This document shows positions 1-11,506 of a DNA stretch of 64,000 bases, piece by piece; position 1 is the stretch's first letter, and each line of letters opens with the position of its first letter. A program made the translations under genes and the position numbers. This DNA is from Oscheius onirici (taxonomy: Eukaryota; Nematoda; Chromadorea; Rhabditida; Rhabditidae), in assembly GCA_932521025.1 (NCBI GenBank), contig OW051470.1, positions 8,604,501 to 8,668,500 of the forward strand, given 5' to 3'. Below the pieces are notes generated by a model. It saw only the letters and a program-made list of their open reading frames with translations, was not told the origin of the DNA and did not search any database.

Positions 1-3000
1 CCTCTCGTCTGAAACGTTCAAATGAACCTGTGTTGCCAGCCGTCCGCAGATTATGCAGATGCCTCCGACGCAGCACATGAATTCGACAAGTACTAAAGTT
101 GACTCTTGCATCACTTCTTCTTCTCCTCTATGTATAAACAGCTTTCTAGTCTATCTCCCATCAGAAAGAGAGGCCGATCCATTGACCCCATTACCAGGTG
201 GGATAAAACCGGGTGATTAGAGTTATGACTGGGAACGAGAGGATGGACTAGTCGAGGTCATTCTTTCTGTCTTCCTTTCTCAGTTCGGAAGCAAGAGAGA
301 CTCTATCTTTACGAGAAATCTCAGCCCTTTTTTCTGTACTTGTGTCCCCTCAATAGCGTGTACTAAGAGAGCCTTCTTGGTGGCCATATTTCCAAAAGAG
401 ATGGGAGGCCAAAGTGGCGCTGTCACTTCAAATTCTTTTGGTCTTCAAGGAAGAGGAAAAGGAAAGCGGAGGCTTTTTCCTAGTCTATTTGGATCACTTT
501 TCTTTTCCATACTCTCTAGGCTGGGTATTTTGTGAGCGCATTGTTCAAATGGCTTATGGAACAGTAACTTTTGTCGTTCTTTTCAGTGACCATGGACTCT
601 TTTGCACATTTCGACATTGGAGAGAGTAAAATAATTGAGATGGCCTTGAAACATCAGACAGACACAGACTGACTCTTTTTTCAAGAGAGACACCCAATGT
701 GTTGTCAATTATCCTAACCAGCCCTCTCTCTGTGTGTGAATAAGTTCATTTGGCATTTGGGTCATTTCTTCTATTGATGCCTCTCTTTCTCTGTCTTATC
801 CCCCACAAAGTTCCCCTCCTCCTCCCGTCCCATCCTTTATTTCGACCACTTGAGCCATTGAATTTGAAGGCCCCCTCGGTCGGTCCACTCTCAGCCTTCT
901 GCTGCCCTCTTACCCCTCCTCTTCATCTGAATATTGCTCTCTCTCTCTTTCTGGTTGGAGAAATAGTTTGTGTAGATACTCATCTCTTCCTCCCTCTCTT
1001 GGGACCTGCTGGTCCCCCTGCCCGAGTTTGGCCTCTTAATTCTTCCTTAATGCGAATTCGACCGCAGAAAAAGAGTTTTAATGGATGTCCTGAATCACAG
1101 ACAAGGGCTCTGGGAGTTTAATATGGGCTCTGAGAGAGAGCCAGTAGTTGTGGCCCATCTGTCACTCGCATCAACTCATCCACACAAGACATTTGATACC
1201 CGCCTCTTGCTCTTTCTCTCTCTCTCTCCTTCTACTTCCAAGATCCTACTTCTTCCTGTACTTTTTTGATTTGAGAAAATCAAAAGATTCAAGTATCTTC
1301 AATCCCTTCCCAACTATTAAAATGAATAATTGACGACGGCTTCGCAGTGCGTTTGAATGCTCCTCCGCTCACACATATTAACGAGCCTCACACTCTCCAA
1401 TTGCCCATTTACTATGTTGAACTTGTGCAACAATTCCCTTGGGGAGAGTCTTTGTTTCGTCTTTAAGACGTCGGAATATCTTGTACAGCTCGAATAGTCT
1501 CCTCATCTTCAGATTTTTAGATCCTGCCAGCTTCCATTATTTAGCATTCAATATGACTATACAGTTTACCCCTAAAAGGGTAAACTGTATAGTCATATTG
1601 AATGCTAAATAATGGAAGGTTCAAACTTTGCTCAAAACCAAAGGGGGACTTAAAAACATCGAAAACGTCTTTATTTCGAAAAATGGTAGCCGGATTTCTC
1701 TCAAAATTTCGATAAAACAGTCTCACTCAGAATCACATTTTTATGTTGTTTTGGGGGTGAACAGTTCGAAAAACACTTTCGGCGCCTTTAGCGTTTTAAT
1801 AAGAGGGACCAGAGCTTTTTAATAGTTTAGATTTTTTTTAATTAACACATCCAAAAGTTTTAATCCTGAAGTATCTCAGTTGCTCTTTACCTCATAGATG
1901 TTATTCATATGTTTCCTGCAGTCTCCTAGAAACAGCCCCATTTGATTCGCCAAAACAAGTCGAAAACTACAGTATATCTCGTGTTTTTCTTCCTTCTCAT
2001 TATCATATTTGAATGCCTCCCCTCCCCCTTTAACTTTGTGTGTGCCTCGATTTCAACAAGCCTTGCCTCCTTAGGCTTCATTTGCATACACGTTGTCACC
2101 ATATTTCACATCTGCACGTGGTCTCCCCCCACTGGATTCAAAATTTACGATCGTAAGGCGAGAGAGAGACTCCACAGACTGACTAATTCCCGTTTTCAAT
2201 TTTCTTCTGACTCCTTGTCCTCTCGCCTCACCGATCACTTGTTTCATTGATATCTTCAATGAGTCCGTGTTACTTCCAGGCTCCTGGACAAGGCTCTGTG
2301 CCCTTTTGAATTCATAAAACCTCATGCATACACAGGAGCTCCTTCTCGAGAAGAAACCTTTTCACAGGGGCTAAGGTGTGTTGTGTTCCCCTTTTGGGCA
2401 CCGACCTTGACCCATACAGATAGGCGAGATCGCCCTTCTTCTAATATAGATCCAAATGTTCTAACCTAAATAATCTAGCCACATTTTCATTTTGAAGCTC
2501 TTGTCATAAACCATTTCAAAATTTAAATTTCATTTCCATCCAGTTTCGCTACTTTTTGCATATTCTACACTTTGCTGTTCAAAAATTTTTACTTCCCTGC
2601 GGCACGACAAGAGAGCGTGCCATTGTTAAAAAGTTAAAAATTTGCTAAACAGTGCGAACAAAGGTTATTATTCGAATAATCAGAGCATTTTTAGCTATCA
2701 TCCCATTCGAAAAAAAAAAGTTTATATTTTTGATAGGGGCAGAGAAGGTACCTTAGACGGTCATTGGGTTTCCTCATTTCAGCTTCTTTTTCAAGCAAAA
2801 ATAAGAAATTTTGCTCGCACAAATTTCTGCAAAAGATTTAATTTGAAACAGAAGTGTCAAAGTGTTTTGTGATACACTACACAGCTGCTCCTTGGAAAAA
2901 AGAGTCCTCTGTGAGATCACTTTGTTCTTCCCTCGGGGAGGGTGGATACACGTTCACGCTGAAGAAAAAGAGCAGAAAAAGAGGTGCGAGAATGGACACC

Positions 3001-3190
3001 CGGTACACGCAGCAGTGTGTGTGCAACAGCATATGGCTGAAATATTCATTTCAAGGAGAGAGGGGCTATCGGTTAATAGAGTTTGCACCCACAGCCCATC
3101 TTCTCTCACTCTCATTCAGACTTCTTATAGGTCCTATTTCCTGGCTGCATAGAGAAAATATGAGCTCAGAATTGCACTTACCCTAAACAC
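1..3190. other. gene-free, CT-rich intergenic DNA
   Basis: I see no coding region here. The longest open frames (71-123 codons) run through pyrimidine-rich sequence, lack splice-linked partners and resemble no family. The only clear structure is a perfect hairpin at 1531-1618, listed separately. The stretch may be distal upstream DNA of the gene starting at 9250, or may lie behind a gene outside the window. Confidence 0.6.
1531..1618. repeat. perfect 41-bp inverted repeat, 6-nt loop
   Basis: Bases 1531-1571 are exactly the reverse complement of 1578-1618, with 6 nt between. The pairing has no mismatch over 41 bp, so the transcript of either strand would fold into one long perfect hairpin. 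No coding sequence overlaps it. It may be a very young foldback element, a hairpin-RNA locus or a palindromic assembly artefact. Confidence 0.9.
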
Positions 3191-3210
3191 TTTAAATTTT
3201 GAAAAAAAAA

Positions 3211-3618
3211 CTCTATTAGAAGCCCCCCCCCCCCTTATGTAAGATACGCAATTACGTATTCACATTTTTTTGGGATCAAGACAGCATTCTCTGACTTTGT
3301 GATGTTCTACAAAGTTGTAGCCCCTGACGTCCTCTACAACTTTGCACAACACCAAAATCTGAAAAATGTCGTTTTGACCCTTAAAAACGTGAATACGTAA
3401 TTGCGTATCTTACGTAAGGGGGCTTTTATAGTCTGTTCAAAAAATAGAGAGCATTATTTGAATTGGCCCGCGCTTTTTCATTGGCTGAGTAACCAACACA
3501 TGCTGCAACGTGCTACGTAGCTAAATTCCTGCCAATTTGATTTGAAAATTGTTCTAAGAAGAAAGCGCGGGCCAATTCAAAAAATGCTCTCTACATTTTG
3601 AACAGGCTATAATAGAGG
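3211..3618. repeat. R-family hairpin repeat, copy 1 (interrupted)
   Basis: The element starts with CTCTATTAGAAG, a C-run and GATACGCAATTACGTATTCA. It ends with the inverse of these, including ACGTAATTGCGTATC, a G-run and AATAGAGG. Its middle carries CTACAAAGTTGTAG and a nearby inverse CTACAACTTTG. A second copy is at 14281-14514 and related cores lie near 6056, 7110, 11691 and 24631. The right end of this copy is split by another element at 3427-3611. It is non-coding and most likely a non-autonomous DNA element. Confidence 0.75.
3427..3611. mobile_element. MITE family A, copy 1
   Basis: About 185 bp with terminal inverted repeats of roughly 50 bp. The ends read TATAGTCTGTTCAAAA and, inverted, a slightly diverged GAACAGGCTATA. 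The inner arms contain GAATTGGCCCGCGCTTT. It has no coding capacity. It interrupts the right end of the R element with TA on both sides, consistent with TA target-site duplication. Related copies are at 21786-21972 and 48338-48419. Confidence 0.85.
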
Positions 3619-4348
3619 TTTTAGGATATCTGATTTTCTCTTGAATTTTTTCGAACTGAGGTCATTCAAAAAAGTAGTTGATAAGCTTGCCTCTCCTTCT
3701 ACCCCTTGTCTCTCTCTCTTTAATGCCGGAACCGGTTCAATTACCCTTTTTCTTTTTTTTTGGGAAGAGAGAAGGAGTGTCTCTTCCCAACTGACATCAA
3801 GAAGCCGGAGGGGGTCACCTCAAAAATCAATTCGATTTTTGCTGATCAGAGAGAGAGGACAGAACAAAACCAGTTCCTCCACCCATGTTCATCCTATCCA
3901 TCCCTTTTTGGGTCCCCGGGTCAACCGATCCATAACTGTCAATCTCTCCAAGGCTTCAAGGCCACGTCCTTATGAATTAGCATAGTGTCTCTCTCTGACT
4001 CTGTAGGCAGTCTTTCCCAAAAGCTCCAGATGCTCAAGTCATAAAATCCTCCGGCTTTTATAACAATTTTAATAATGAAAACGGTCATCCTGAGGCCGTT
4101 TGGCTCCAGATGTTTGGGAAAAGTTGTTCTTCTGAGCTAGTTAGTCCGGGGAGGCTGAATCATTGACAGCTTGACCTCCTTCTCTCTATTTGTTCAGTAG
4201 CCTTTTGAAATTTTTGATCAGTTTTCTACTGGAATTGGGATTGATTACTCATAGACCGGATATCTAGCAAGGCTGTTTTTGTGTCAAGATATTAACTCTT
4301 TTGCGGCTCTCTTAAATGTAACAAAAATCCTCTTTTTGAGACAAATGA

Positions 4349-4421
4349 GGTCTGCTAGTGTAGAGGTTATCACGCTTCCTTCACACGGAAGAGGTCGCCG
4401 GTTCGAACCCGGCGCAGACCT
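4349..4421 (+). tRNA. tRNA-Val (CAC)
   Basis: A complete cloverleaf can be drawn. The acceptor stem pairs GGTCTGC with GCAGACC. The D arm contains GTGTAGAGGTTATCAC. The anticodon arm is CTTCC-TTCACAC-GGAAG with anticodon CAC, and the T arm is CGCCGGTTCGAACCCGGCG. A-box and B-box promoter sequences are intact and a T-run follows. No intron is present. It stands alone in gene-free DNA and is the only tRNA-like sequence in the window that folds fully. Confidence 0.95.
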
Positions 4422-4424
4422 ATC

Positions 4425-4438
4425 CTCTTTTGTTTTTT
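4425..4438 (+). terminator. RNA polymerase III T-run terminator
   Basis: The sequence CTCTTTTGTTTTTT begins a few bases after the tRNA-Val 3' end. Runs of four or more T on the coding strand terminate RNA polymerase III, so this is the expected terminator. Confidence 0.8.
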
Positions 4439-5165
4439 AACATGAGAAATGTGTCCTTCAAAAATATTCACTTTTCACAGTTTGTGGCCTTTTCAAAGTT
4501 TCCTTTGTTCTATTATTAGCAGCAATTTTCTGAAAATTGTCTGGCCTTGAAAAATCCATGATCTTCTGACTTGACTTGGCTAGTTAACCCACATCCTAAG
4601 CAATTATGGTATTCAGTTGACTGTCCTCATTCCTGCCAAAAGAGGGTGGTGGCCTTCCTCCCGAGGAAAGTTTCTCCGAACCTCATTGTCAAAAGAATGT
4701 AATCGGGACCACCTTGTGTAGTTTTTTTTACGGGGCCCCGGTTACCTAGCTGCCGGGATATCTCGGTGGCCGCGAACGATGTAAAAGGCTTGTCATTCGT
4801 CGTCTTTTGATTTACAACGCGAGTTTAGTCGGGCTGTTATTACCCGAGTATGATCTCGTCGGACAGGTGTCCCTTTTCCCTGAGATAGAGTTAAAAACAC
4901 CTGCGCTAAACCCATATTCTGCCTCGACTTTCTCTCTGTCTTGTACTTACTATGGGAAGTCTTTCAGCTCCCAGACTATTCAGATTACGGTACTCTTGAA
5001 TTGTTTTGATAGAATCTCTCGCGGGATATTAATCCCGGGGTTAATGGTTTTTGCGTTCAAATGGGAGTGATACAAGTTGTATAGACAGACAGTCCCCTTA
5101 AGATTTTAGAGTGTTAAAAACAGTCCTTTAACATATTTAAAAGTGCGCGAGAAGCAAAAAGCTTT

Positions 5166-5237
5166 TACAGCTACAGGAATTGAACCTGGGACCTGTACAC
5201 CGTAATCTAGCGCGCTAACCACTACACCATTAGGACG
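5166..5237 (-). pseudogene. degenerate tRNA-Arg(ACG)-like sequence
   Basis: On the minus strand it reads GTCCTAATGGTGTAGTGG (A-box-like), then a damaged anticodon arm around GATTACGGT, then GGTTCAATTCC (B-box). The anticodon loop resembles tRNA-Arg with ACG. The anticodon stem is mispaired and the acceptor ends do not pair. It could be a dead tRNA or the head of a tRNA-derived SINE; no tail or target duplication was evident. Confidence 0.55.
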
Positions 5238-6055
5238 AAAGATTGTCGAAAAATTTAATGGGATAATATAAGTTGCTAAAAAAAAATTTTAGGCGAAAAA
5301 GCGGATCGTAATCACTTTTTTGAACTCTTTTCCTCACAAAAAAATGGGATGAGGGAAACTTTTGGAAGACGACAAACTTTTAAAGATTTCCCGCCTTTAA
5401 AGTCCGTGGGAACATTTGTAGAACTTTCGCAACACCATGCCAAAAATATGGGAGGGTCAAGAGACAAATATCCCATACAATAGATGATCCACCGACCCCT
5501 GATCCCCTTGTGGGTGTTGATCAATCGATCCACTCAGCTCTTCTCTCTCAGCCATTTATGTGGCCGATTGACCCAGTTCAGAATTCCCTTTACCCAAGAC
5601 AGTCTCTGGAACTCTATTCTCATACGGTCTTTTGTTGAAAAGTAGATGGGGCAGTCACACAGCCGACTCCCTGGGTCCAATTATGACTGACCTTACTCTG
5701 TCGGGTCAAGAGCGTTTGTGGCCAACACTGCACCCACAAACATCCACACACTGTACCTGTACGGGAGAGGACAACACTTAAGAATCCTTCTCTCTTTACC
5801 ATATAGCCTCTTTGACATGGTTCTAGCTCTCTCTTCAATCTAGTGTCATCTCTATTTGTTTTAGGTCCCACTCTCTGTCCTTTGCTGCCAGTTTCCAGGG
5901 CAGGGCTGAGAGTCAACCTGACAATCTTGGCACCTCGTAATGAGCTGCGACGATTTGTGTCTCTTGGCTTTAGGTGACACCATAATAAGGGGGGTCGCCA
6001 GAACATCTGTTCTCTCTAGCTGGGCACTTCACTACTTTATTTTACTTCTCGGCAT

Positions 6056-6175
6056 CATTTTCGGCTCGAAAATGTGATTTCGCGACTTTGCAAAGTTCTG
6101 ACAAGTTGTAGCTTTTGATCTGATCTACAACTTTTCAGAACATCGTGACGCTAAAATTCTCGTTCTTCGTCTAGA
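6056..6175. repeat. R-type hairpin core, diverged
   Basis: This segment has the same plan as the R-element middle: a left arm near CAAAGTTCTGACAAGTTGTAG and a right arm near CTACAACTTTTCAGAACAT. Only the core is recognisable and the terminal arms of the full-length copies are absent. Confidence 0.5.
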
Positions 6176-6263
6176 AACAAGGCGTGGGAAATAATAACCG
6201 CAAGACTTCGAGAATTTTTGCTGTTTGTTATTGTAAGTCAAAAATTTTGTTTCGCATGGTTTT

Positions 6264-6332
6264 GTCTGGATGGCGAGTGGTCCAAGGCGCAAACATTGTT
6301 TCTAAGGTATTCGGTTCGATTCCTGCTCCTTC
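6264..6332 (+). pseudogene. tRNA-like fragment
   Basis: The sequence GTCTGGATGGCGAGTGG followed by TCCAAGGCGC resembles the D region of a Leu or Ser type tRNA. A B-box-like GGTTCGATTCC follows. The acceptor stem and anticodon arm do not fold, so this is a relic or part of a tRNA-derived element. Confidence 0.45.
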
Positions 6333-7109
6333 GAATTCTTTTTTCTTTTTATTTTTCGTATTTCCAAGCAAAGAAAACAGCAGTTTTTCGAATAAACCTT
6401 CAAAAACTAGCTTTCCAGCCGGTTCAGACATACTTTCAATCCTCCTTCCCAAAAACCATTAGACCCAATTTGGCTTGGGGGGAAGGGGCCAATCCACCAA
6501 ATTTCATCCTGTCATCCATTATGTGAGGTCGCTTCAAGAGATTTTCATTAACCTCGATTGGGGACCTCTAGGACCGCAGCTAATTGCTGTCTGTTCCCAA
6601 GATTTGAGCAAGAGAGAGTGGAGGGACAGTCTAGAGAGAGGCTACCATGGAAACATTGTAAATCTGATTACGGTAATTGGACTCTCTGTCTCTCTCTCTC
6701 TCTCTCTCTTGGAGTTCTCACTTCCCCTTCCGCCGCGGCGTTGCCAAAAGGGCGAGAGGCTGCCTGTAATCCACCGAAAGTCAATTACCCTTTCTCAGAG
6801 AAATCGATACTTGACTTGTACTGTCTTTCTTTCTCTCTCAGACTCTCTCAGACCCTTACAGGTAGACCCCAAAGACAGAGAGAGAGAATCGATCAATGGC
6901 GTGTCCTTCAGCTCTCACCCTTGTGCACATACTCACTTCTCTTTCTCTCTCTCTCATACTCTGTCAACTTTGTGTCTTTTTCCAACATTCAAGAGAAAGT
7001 TTTTGTGGCATTCTATGAAATGGTACGGGACTGAAAATGGACCCCAATCCAAGCGAGCTTGGATGCATCCGTCCCTCGGAGTTGAGAACAACGACGGGAT
7101 CTAGTATAT

Positions 7110-7230
7110 CCTTTCATACAGTCCTTTAAAGTCATTTTTACACGTTTTCATGTTCTGCAAAGTTGCAGAAAATATCAAGCTCTACAACTTTGTAACATTG
7201 TTAAGCTCGGAAACTTAGCTATAGGGGAGA
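7110..7230. repeat. R-type hairpin core, diverged
   Basis: The segment contains CATGTTCTGCAAAGTTGCAG and a nearby inverse CTACAACTTTGTAACAT. This matches the middle of the full R repeats but lacks their termini. Confidence 0.5.
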
Positions 7231-9249
7231 AAACCGCAAAATAAAATGGGTAGTTTGGACCAAAATGCCATCTGAAGCATACGCTGATATTCTATGAGTC
7301 TGTTGCAAAATTTCTCTCCCACCCCCCTTTTTCCAGTACTTCCTGTCACATCGATCACATTCAGTAGCCTGTACTTTTGTCATCTTACCGTAATCTGTTT
7401 TTCAAAAACCAGTACAGTAAGTAGACTTTGAAGAAAAGAGAGAGTCCTGATTATATCTGTGTTAATGACCTGGGAGACAGGGACTGGCCGCCGATCACCT
7501 TGCCTCCCTTCTGACACCTATTTGCACTCTTTGACGTTGTCTAAAGAAGCCTGGAAGAGAGAGAGGCTTTGGCAGCTCTGAACTGTCTCTCTGTCTCTCT
7601 GTCTCTCTCTCTCTCTCTTGATCTCACTCAAAGGGTTAGGTGGTCAGAGAATTGAGGCCATGTTCAATCTTTTCCTTCTCTCTCTTAGTGGTGGAACCTG
7701 TTTCAAGAGGGCACGAATGCTGTTTGCTTTTTCCTCTCACTGTCTCTTATTCTTTCAGCCAAAGTCAAAGTTGATCTCAGAACGTTTTTTCACTCCAACT
7801 GATTGTCACAAACTACAGTAGCCATTTTTTGTTGAACTGTAAGGTGCCTCTAGACAGGTTTCAAAGCTTCTATTATTTGAAGAACTGTCTCCAGATTTTA
7901 AATATTAAATGTTTTGCTTAATCCATTCCTCGTGACCGTACTGTTTTAAGCATGCAGAAGCCAGACTCTCACACTTTTTTTCACTCTTCACTCTGTCTCA
8001 GCTTTTTTTAAGCTTCCGTCAGACTATAATTAAGTGAACTCTCTCTCGTCACACAGACACGGAAAAAACTGCCCATTGCAACTGCATCGTTTTGTGCGTG
8101 TGTCGACGAAGGTCATCTCCCGGGTCACATTCCGCCGTCCGGTTTCCTTGATTCTCTTACATATTGATTTTCTGACCTCAGGGGTTGAACTGTGTACTCT
8201 CTGATCTCTCACTCTCTTACTCCCTCTGTCCCTCTATCCCTCTGACTCTGTCAATCTGTCCCTCTGTCTCTCCTCTATCCCTCTGACTCTGTGTTTGTTG
8301 TACTGCCACGGCTGACAGCTTCTCTCCCCCTCTCTACTTGTCCTCACTCCTTCCGGTCAGCTCTATTTGTCTCAGTCAGAGGGGCGGCTACCTATAAGCG
8401 CCTCGGTCAATACTGTACCACTACTATATTTTGACCTCTTTCCCTCTTCTTTCCTATTTAAGGTGACGGAAAGGGAGAATTCTAAGCGCGGGAGAAAATG
8501 AAGTCCGGGATGAGTCAGAACTGCGTGAAGAAAGAGAAAGAGTATGAGTTGTCCCTTTGGTAACGACGTGTCTTGTCCACTTTCTTTTCTTTCTCTCCCT
8601 TTCTCGAGACCGGCCTTACCCGGTTCACAAGCTTCAAGTTTTTTTTTCTCTCCTTCACATCCCTTATCTATTTCTCTCTTTCACTTTTACCCAAGACTTT
8701 CGTAATCATTTTCTCTATTATGATCACAGTTTTTTTTACTATAATTTTCCAGTCCGTTTCACGAACTTTTCAAGGGAACTCACAAAAGCACCTGTCAGGT
8801 GATTCTATGAAACTGTCTCTCACTTTTAGTTCGGACACATGTGACCAGACAAAACGAAGCTCTCTTCAATCAATGAACCAGCCATTGTTACTGTCTCTCT
8901 GTCTCTTTCTGTCACTCTCTGTCCCTCTGTCTCAGTCTCTCTCCCCCACTCAACCGCTGTTCATCTTTTGATGCCTCTCCACTGTATAGGTCATCTTTTG
9001 TGGCCCCCTACCACAACTTCCTGTGTCCTTTTGCCTGCTCCGGCAGGCATGAGTCAAAAAGACAGAGCCTGCTGCCCCGCTACAGAAAGGCAATCGGACT
9101 GAAACTATGCGCGTTGCCTTGATTTTATTACTGGCCTATGATTGCCCCCTCAACCTCATTACCCTCTCTCTCTCGAACCAAGAGTCTCCCACCTGCTTTC
9201 CATCTTTTTTTCTCTGTCTCAACAAGAAATCTTCCAGATTAGGAGTGTT

Positions 9250-11506
9250 ATGAACACTCTGATGCCGGTGGGTCCAATGGTCGTCATGAGTCCGATGGAT
9301 AACGGGCACGTCGGTCATCCTATACACCATCAGTTTGCCCAACACGCTCACAATCAGCAGCACCATATGCAGCACAGCACACCCATTACCTCGTCCATGA
9401 ATCGCTCACAACGGTAAGTTCTCTTTACTGTTCGATACCATCTCTCTTCAAGACTGTCCCTCTCCCACAAGACTTTACGACCCCATTCGGTCAATTGAGC
9501 GCTGGGAATTCTAGGGCATCTATAGTATTGGTATAGGCATAGAATTTCGCCTACTTTGTGAAACAGGAAGTAAGATCCAGCAAAACACTTACTAATCCTT
9601 ATAAAACAAAAAAAACTGAATACAAAAGAGATTTCAAGCCTAGAGAATCGAACCCGGATTGTTTGATTGAGACGAATTGTTCGCGCTTTTTTCAGAAAAT
9701 GATATTCGATTAATTGATTGTTTGCACTGACTTTGTAAGAAAAAAATACTTTTTGTACAGTTTCAATTGAAAAAAAACATGTCTCTTTGTCCTTGCATCT
9801 TAGAAAAACACTAGAACTCAAAAAACCAAAAAAAATCTTTCAGATGTGGAATCTGCAAAGGCTGCCAATGCAAACCTTGCGGACAGTGTACTTACTGTCA
9901 AGACAGTCCCCAGTTCGGCGGTCCCGGAGTGAAGAAACAGAGCTGTATTGAACGAAGATGTCTACGAGTACTGGAAAACAGGCTACAGGTACGGTCTTTT
10001 GCTCTCTCCATTTCTCTGAACTTGTACGGTCACTTGCTTCCCGGACGTCATAGTCCCCTGCACCTGGGAAATCTGATTAGGTCGACACCTGCTTCAGAGC
10101 TTGCGCACATTCGCCACCCTCTTCCACGGGGCCATTTATAGGGGCAAAACGGGTACAGAATCTATTCCGGTACTGTGCTGAAAGTTGAGAATTGCTGTTT
10201 CTGTTGTTTTCGAAATGATCCGAAATTTGCGTGAATGGCTGAGTGGCTAAAATGGCTGAGTGGTTGGAAAATATCAGGTCCGGGTTCGAATCCGGACCTC
10301 TCCAAAATCTTTTTGTATTTTAATTTTAGACTAGAAACAATGTCCCGACTCATACAAATGAGATTACATGTTCTTATACGGAAAAAGTAATTCATGGAAA
10401 TGAACTTGTTAATAATTGAATGTGCTGGGGCACGTGGTATTTGAGACTTCTCGGCTTGTTCCCGGAAATGAAATTTTCCTTAGAGTAAACAAGGAAACTG
10501 TTTCCAGAGAGATGCGCCCACATTCAAAGCTCGCGTTGGATGCAATCAATGCGAAGACTGTCGGATGCAAGACTGCCAGATCTGCCTCGTGTGTCTCGAC
10601 AAACGGTTGGTTTTTTTGAAAATCAGAGAAACAGGAAGAGACAGAGAGACAGACTGACCAGTAGATTTTCAGATTTTTTGAGAACCGCTACATGACTGGC
10701 GCCATGTGCGCAAAGAAAAGATGCAACAATGCCCAGTCGATTGAGTTGCCAGCACAGTCTCCCCAAGCCATGCACGACTTTCAACAACGACATGGACAAA
10801 AGCGATCCTACGAAGCCCCGCCACCAATTCACTTTGAGATGAAAAGACGCGTAGAGATGGGCTACAATGGCATGCCAGTCCAGCAGGGACCACCTCCTCC
10901 CCAGCATCAGCCCTCGAATGGAAGGATCTTGACGATGAACTCGTCGGTAAACTATGGTGAGTATGAGTTTGTCTCTCTGTCTCTGGATCTGTCCCTCTAT
11001 TCCCCTGTTCCTCTCCCCCTCTCCCCCTCTGTCCCTCTATTCCCCTGTTCCTCTCCCCCTCTCCCCCTCTGTCCCTCTGTCTCTGTGACTCTCTGTCTTT
11101 TTGTCTCTCAATCTCTCTGACTCTCTGTCTCCGTCTCTGTCCCTCTATCCCTCTGTCCCTCTCTCTGTCTCTCAGTCTCACACTCTCCTTTCCAGGCCCC
11201 GACTTCCAAGCAATGCCTCCCCGAATGGCTATGCCGATGCAGATGTCTCATCCCCAACAGCAACAGCAACAACAACAACAGCAACAGCAGGCTCCTCCCC
11301 AGATGGCCTGCCCACCTCCACACGAACAATATCTCTTGCCTGCCTCTTTCGGCTCGAGTCCTCCTCCTGGCGACTTCTACGAGGTCAAAGGCTACGACCT
11401 GAAGCCGTATCCGATTGAGGAGATCCCTATCCACCCTGGCGATCCCTTCATTCCTCCTAGCTATGTTCCCGAGATGAAAAATGCCGTCGTGTTGCAGCCA
11501 CTGTAA
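9250..11506 (+). CDS. tandem CXXC zinc-finger protein with polyQ tract
   Basis: Five exons (9250-9413, 9844-9988, 10508-10605, 10673-10956, 11196-11506) give 333 aa in frame. Residues 1-54 are rich in Met, His and Gln. The first CXXC finger (about 55-97) starts CGICKGCQCKPC, then carries QFGGPGVKKQ and ends CIERRC. A second finger (about 106-145) has CNQCEDC, CQICLVC and CAKKRC but lacks the FGG and KQ residues. A Gln/Pro-rich tail follows, with a run of 12 Gln and a Pro-rich C-terminus. In CFP1, KDM2 and DNMT1, CXXC fingers bind unmethylated CpG, and the KFGG/KQ segment contacts DNA. I infer a nuclear chromatin factor in which only finger 1 binds CpG. No PHD, SET, JmjC or methyltransferase domain is visible, so it is not a standard CFP1 or DNMT1. 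The ATG lies 12 nt after a TTCCAG acceptor, which suggests trans-splicing. Confidence 0.88.
9631..9692 (-). pseudogene. tRNA-like fragment in CXXC intron 1
   Basis: On the minus strand CCGGGTTCGATTCTC is a B-box-like T arm, preceded by a poorly folding segment. No convincing A box or acceptor stem is present. It lies in the first intron of the CXXC gene, antisense to it. Confidence 0.35.
10231..10303 (+). pseudogene. tRNA-Ser/Leu-like fragment in CXXC intron 2
   Basis: The A-box-like string TGGCTGAGTGG occurs twice, 20 nt apart. A good T arm, GGTCCGGGTTCGAATCCGG, follows. The acceptor stem and anticodon arm are missing. The doubled A box suggests rearrangement after insertion, so I read it as a tRNA-derived relic. 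Confidence 0.5.
10970..11185 (+). repeat. pyrimidine-rich imperfect tandem repeat in CXXC intron 4
   Basis: Nearly all of this intron is built from CTCTGTCCCTCT-like words. A longer unit containing TATTCCCCTGTTCCTCTCC is duplicated at about 10993-11070. It ends directly at the acceptor of the last coding exon, so it may act as an over-long polypyrimidine tract. Similar words recur widely in the window. Confidence 0.8.

Larger units (their letters stand above)
4440..9200. other. gene-free DNA with CT microsatellites and repeat fragments
   Basis: No supported protein gene was found. The stretch contains two tRNA-like fragments (5166-5237 and 6264-6332), two R-type hairpin cores (6056-6175 and 7110-7230) and several blocks of TCTCTGTCTCTC-like sequence (about 6681-6715, 7585-7625, 8205-8300 and 8890-8950). 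Open frames of 90-209 codons mostly run through these tracts. Part of it may be promoter or 5' untranslated sequence of the CXXC gene downstream. I saw no convincing TATA element. Confidence 0.55.

Noticed and set aside
6475..7104. 209-codon open frame on the plus strand
   Set aside because: It is the longest frame in the left 9 kb, but it runs through CT microsatellites, a second frame is open over the same bases, and it has no recognisable domain.
8498..8562. Short frame MKSGMSQNCVKKEKEYE as a possible first exon of the CXXC gene
   Set aside because: Joining it to 9250 through the available donor and acceptor gives a stop within a few codons, and the donor is weak.
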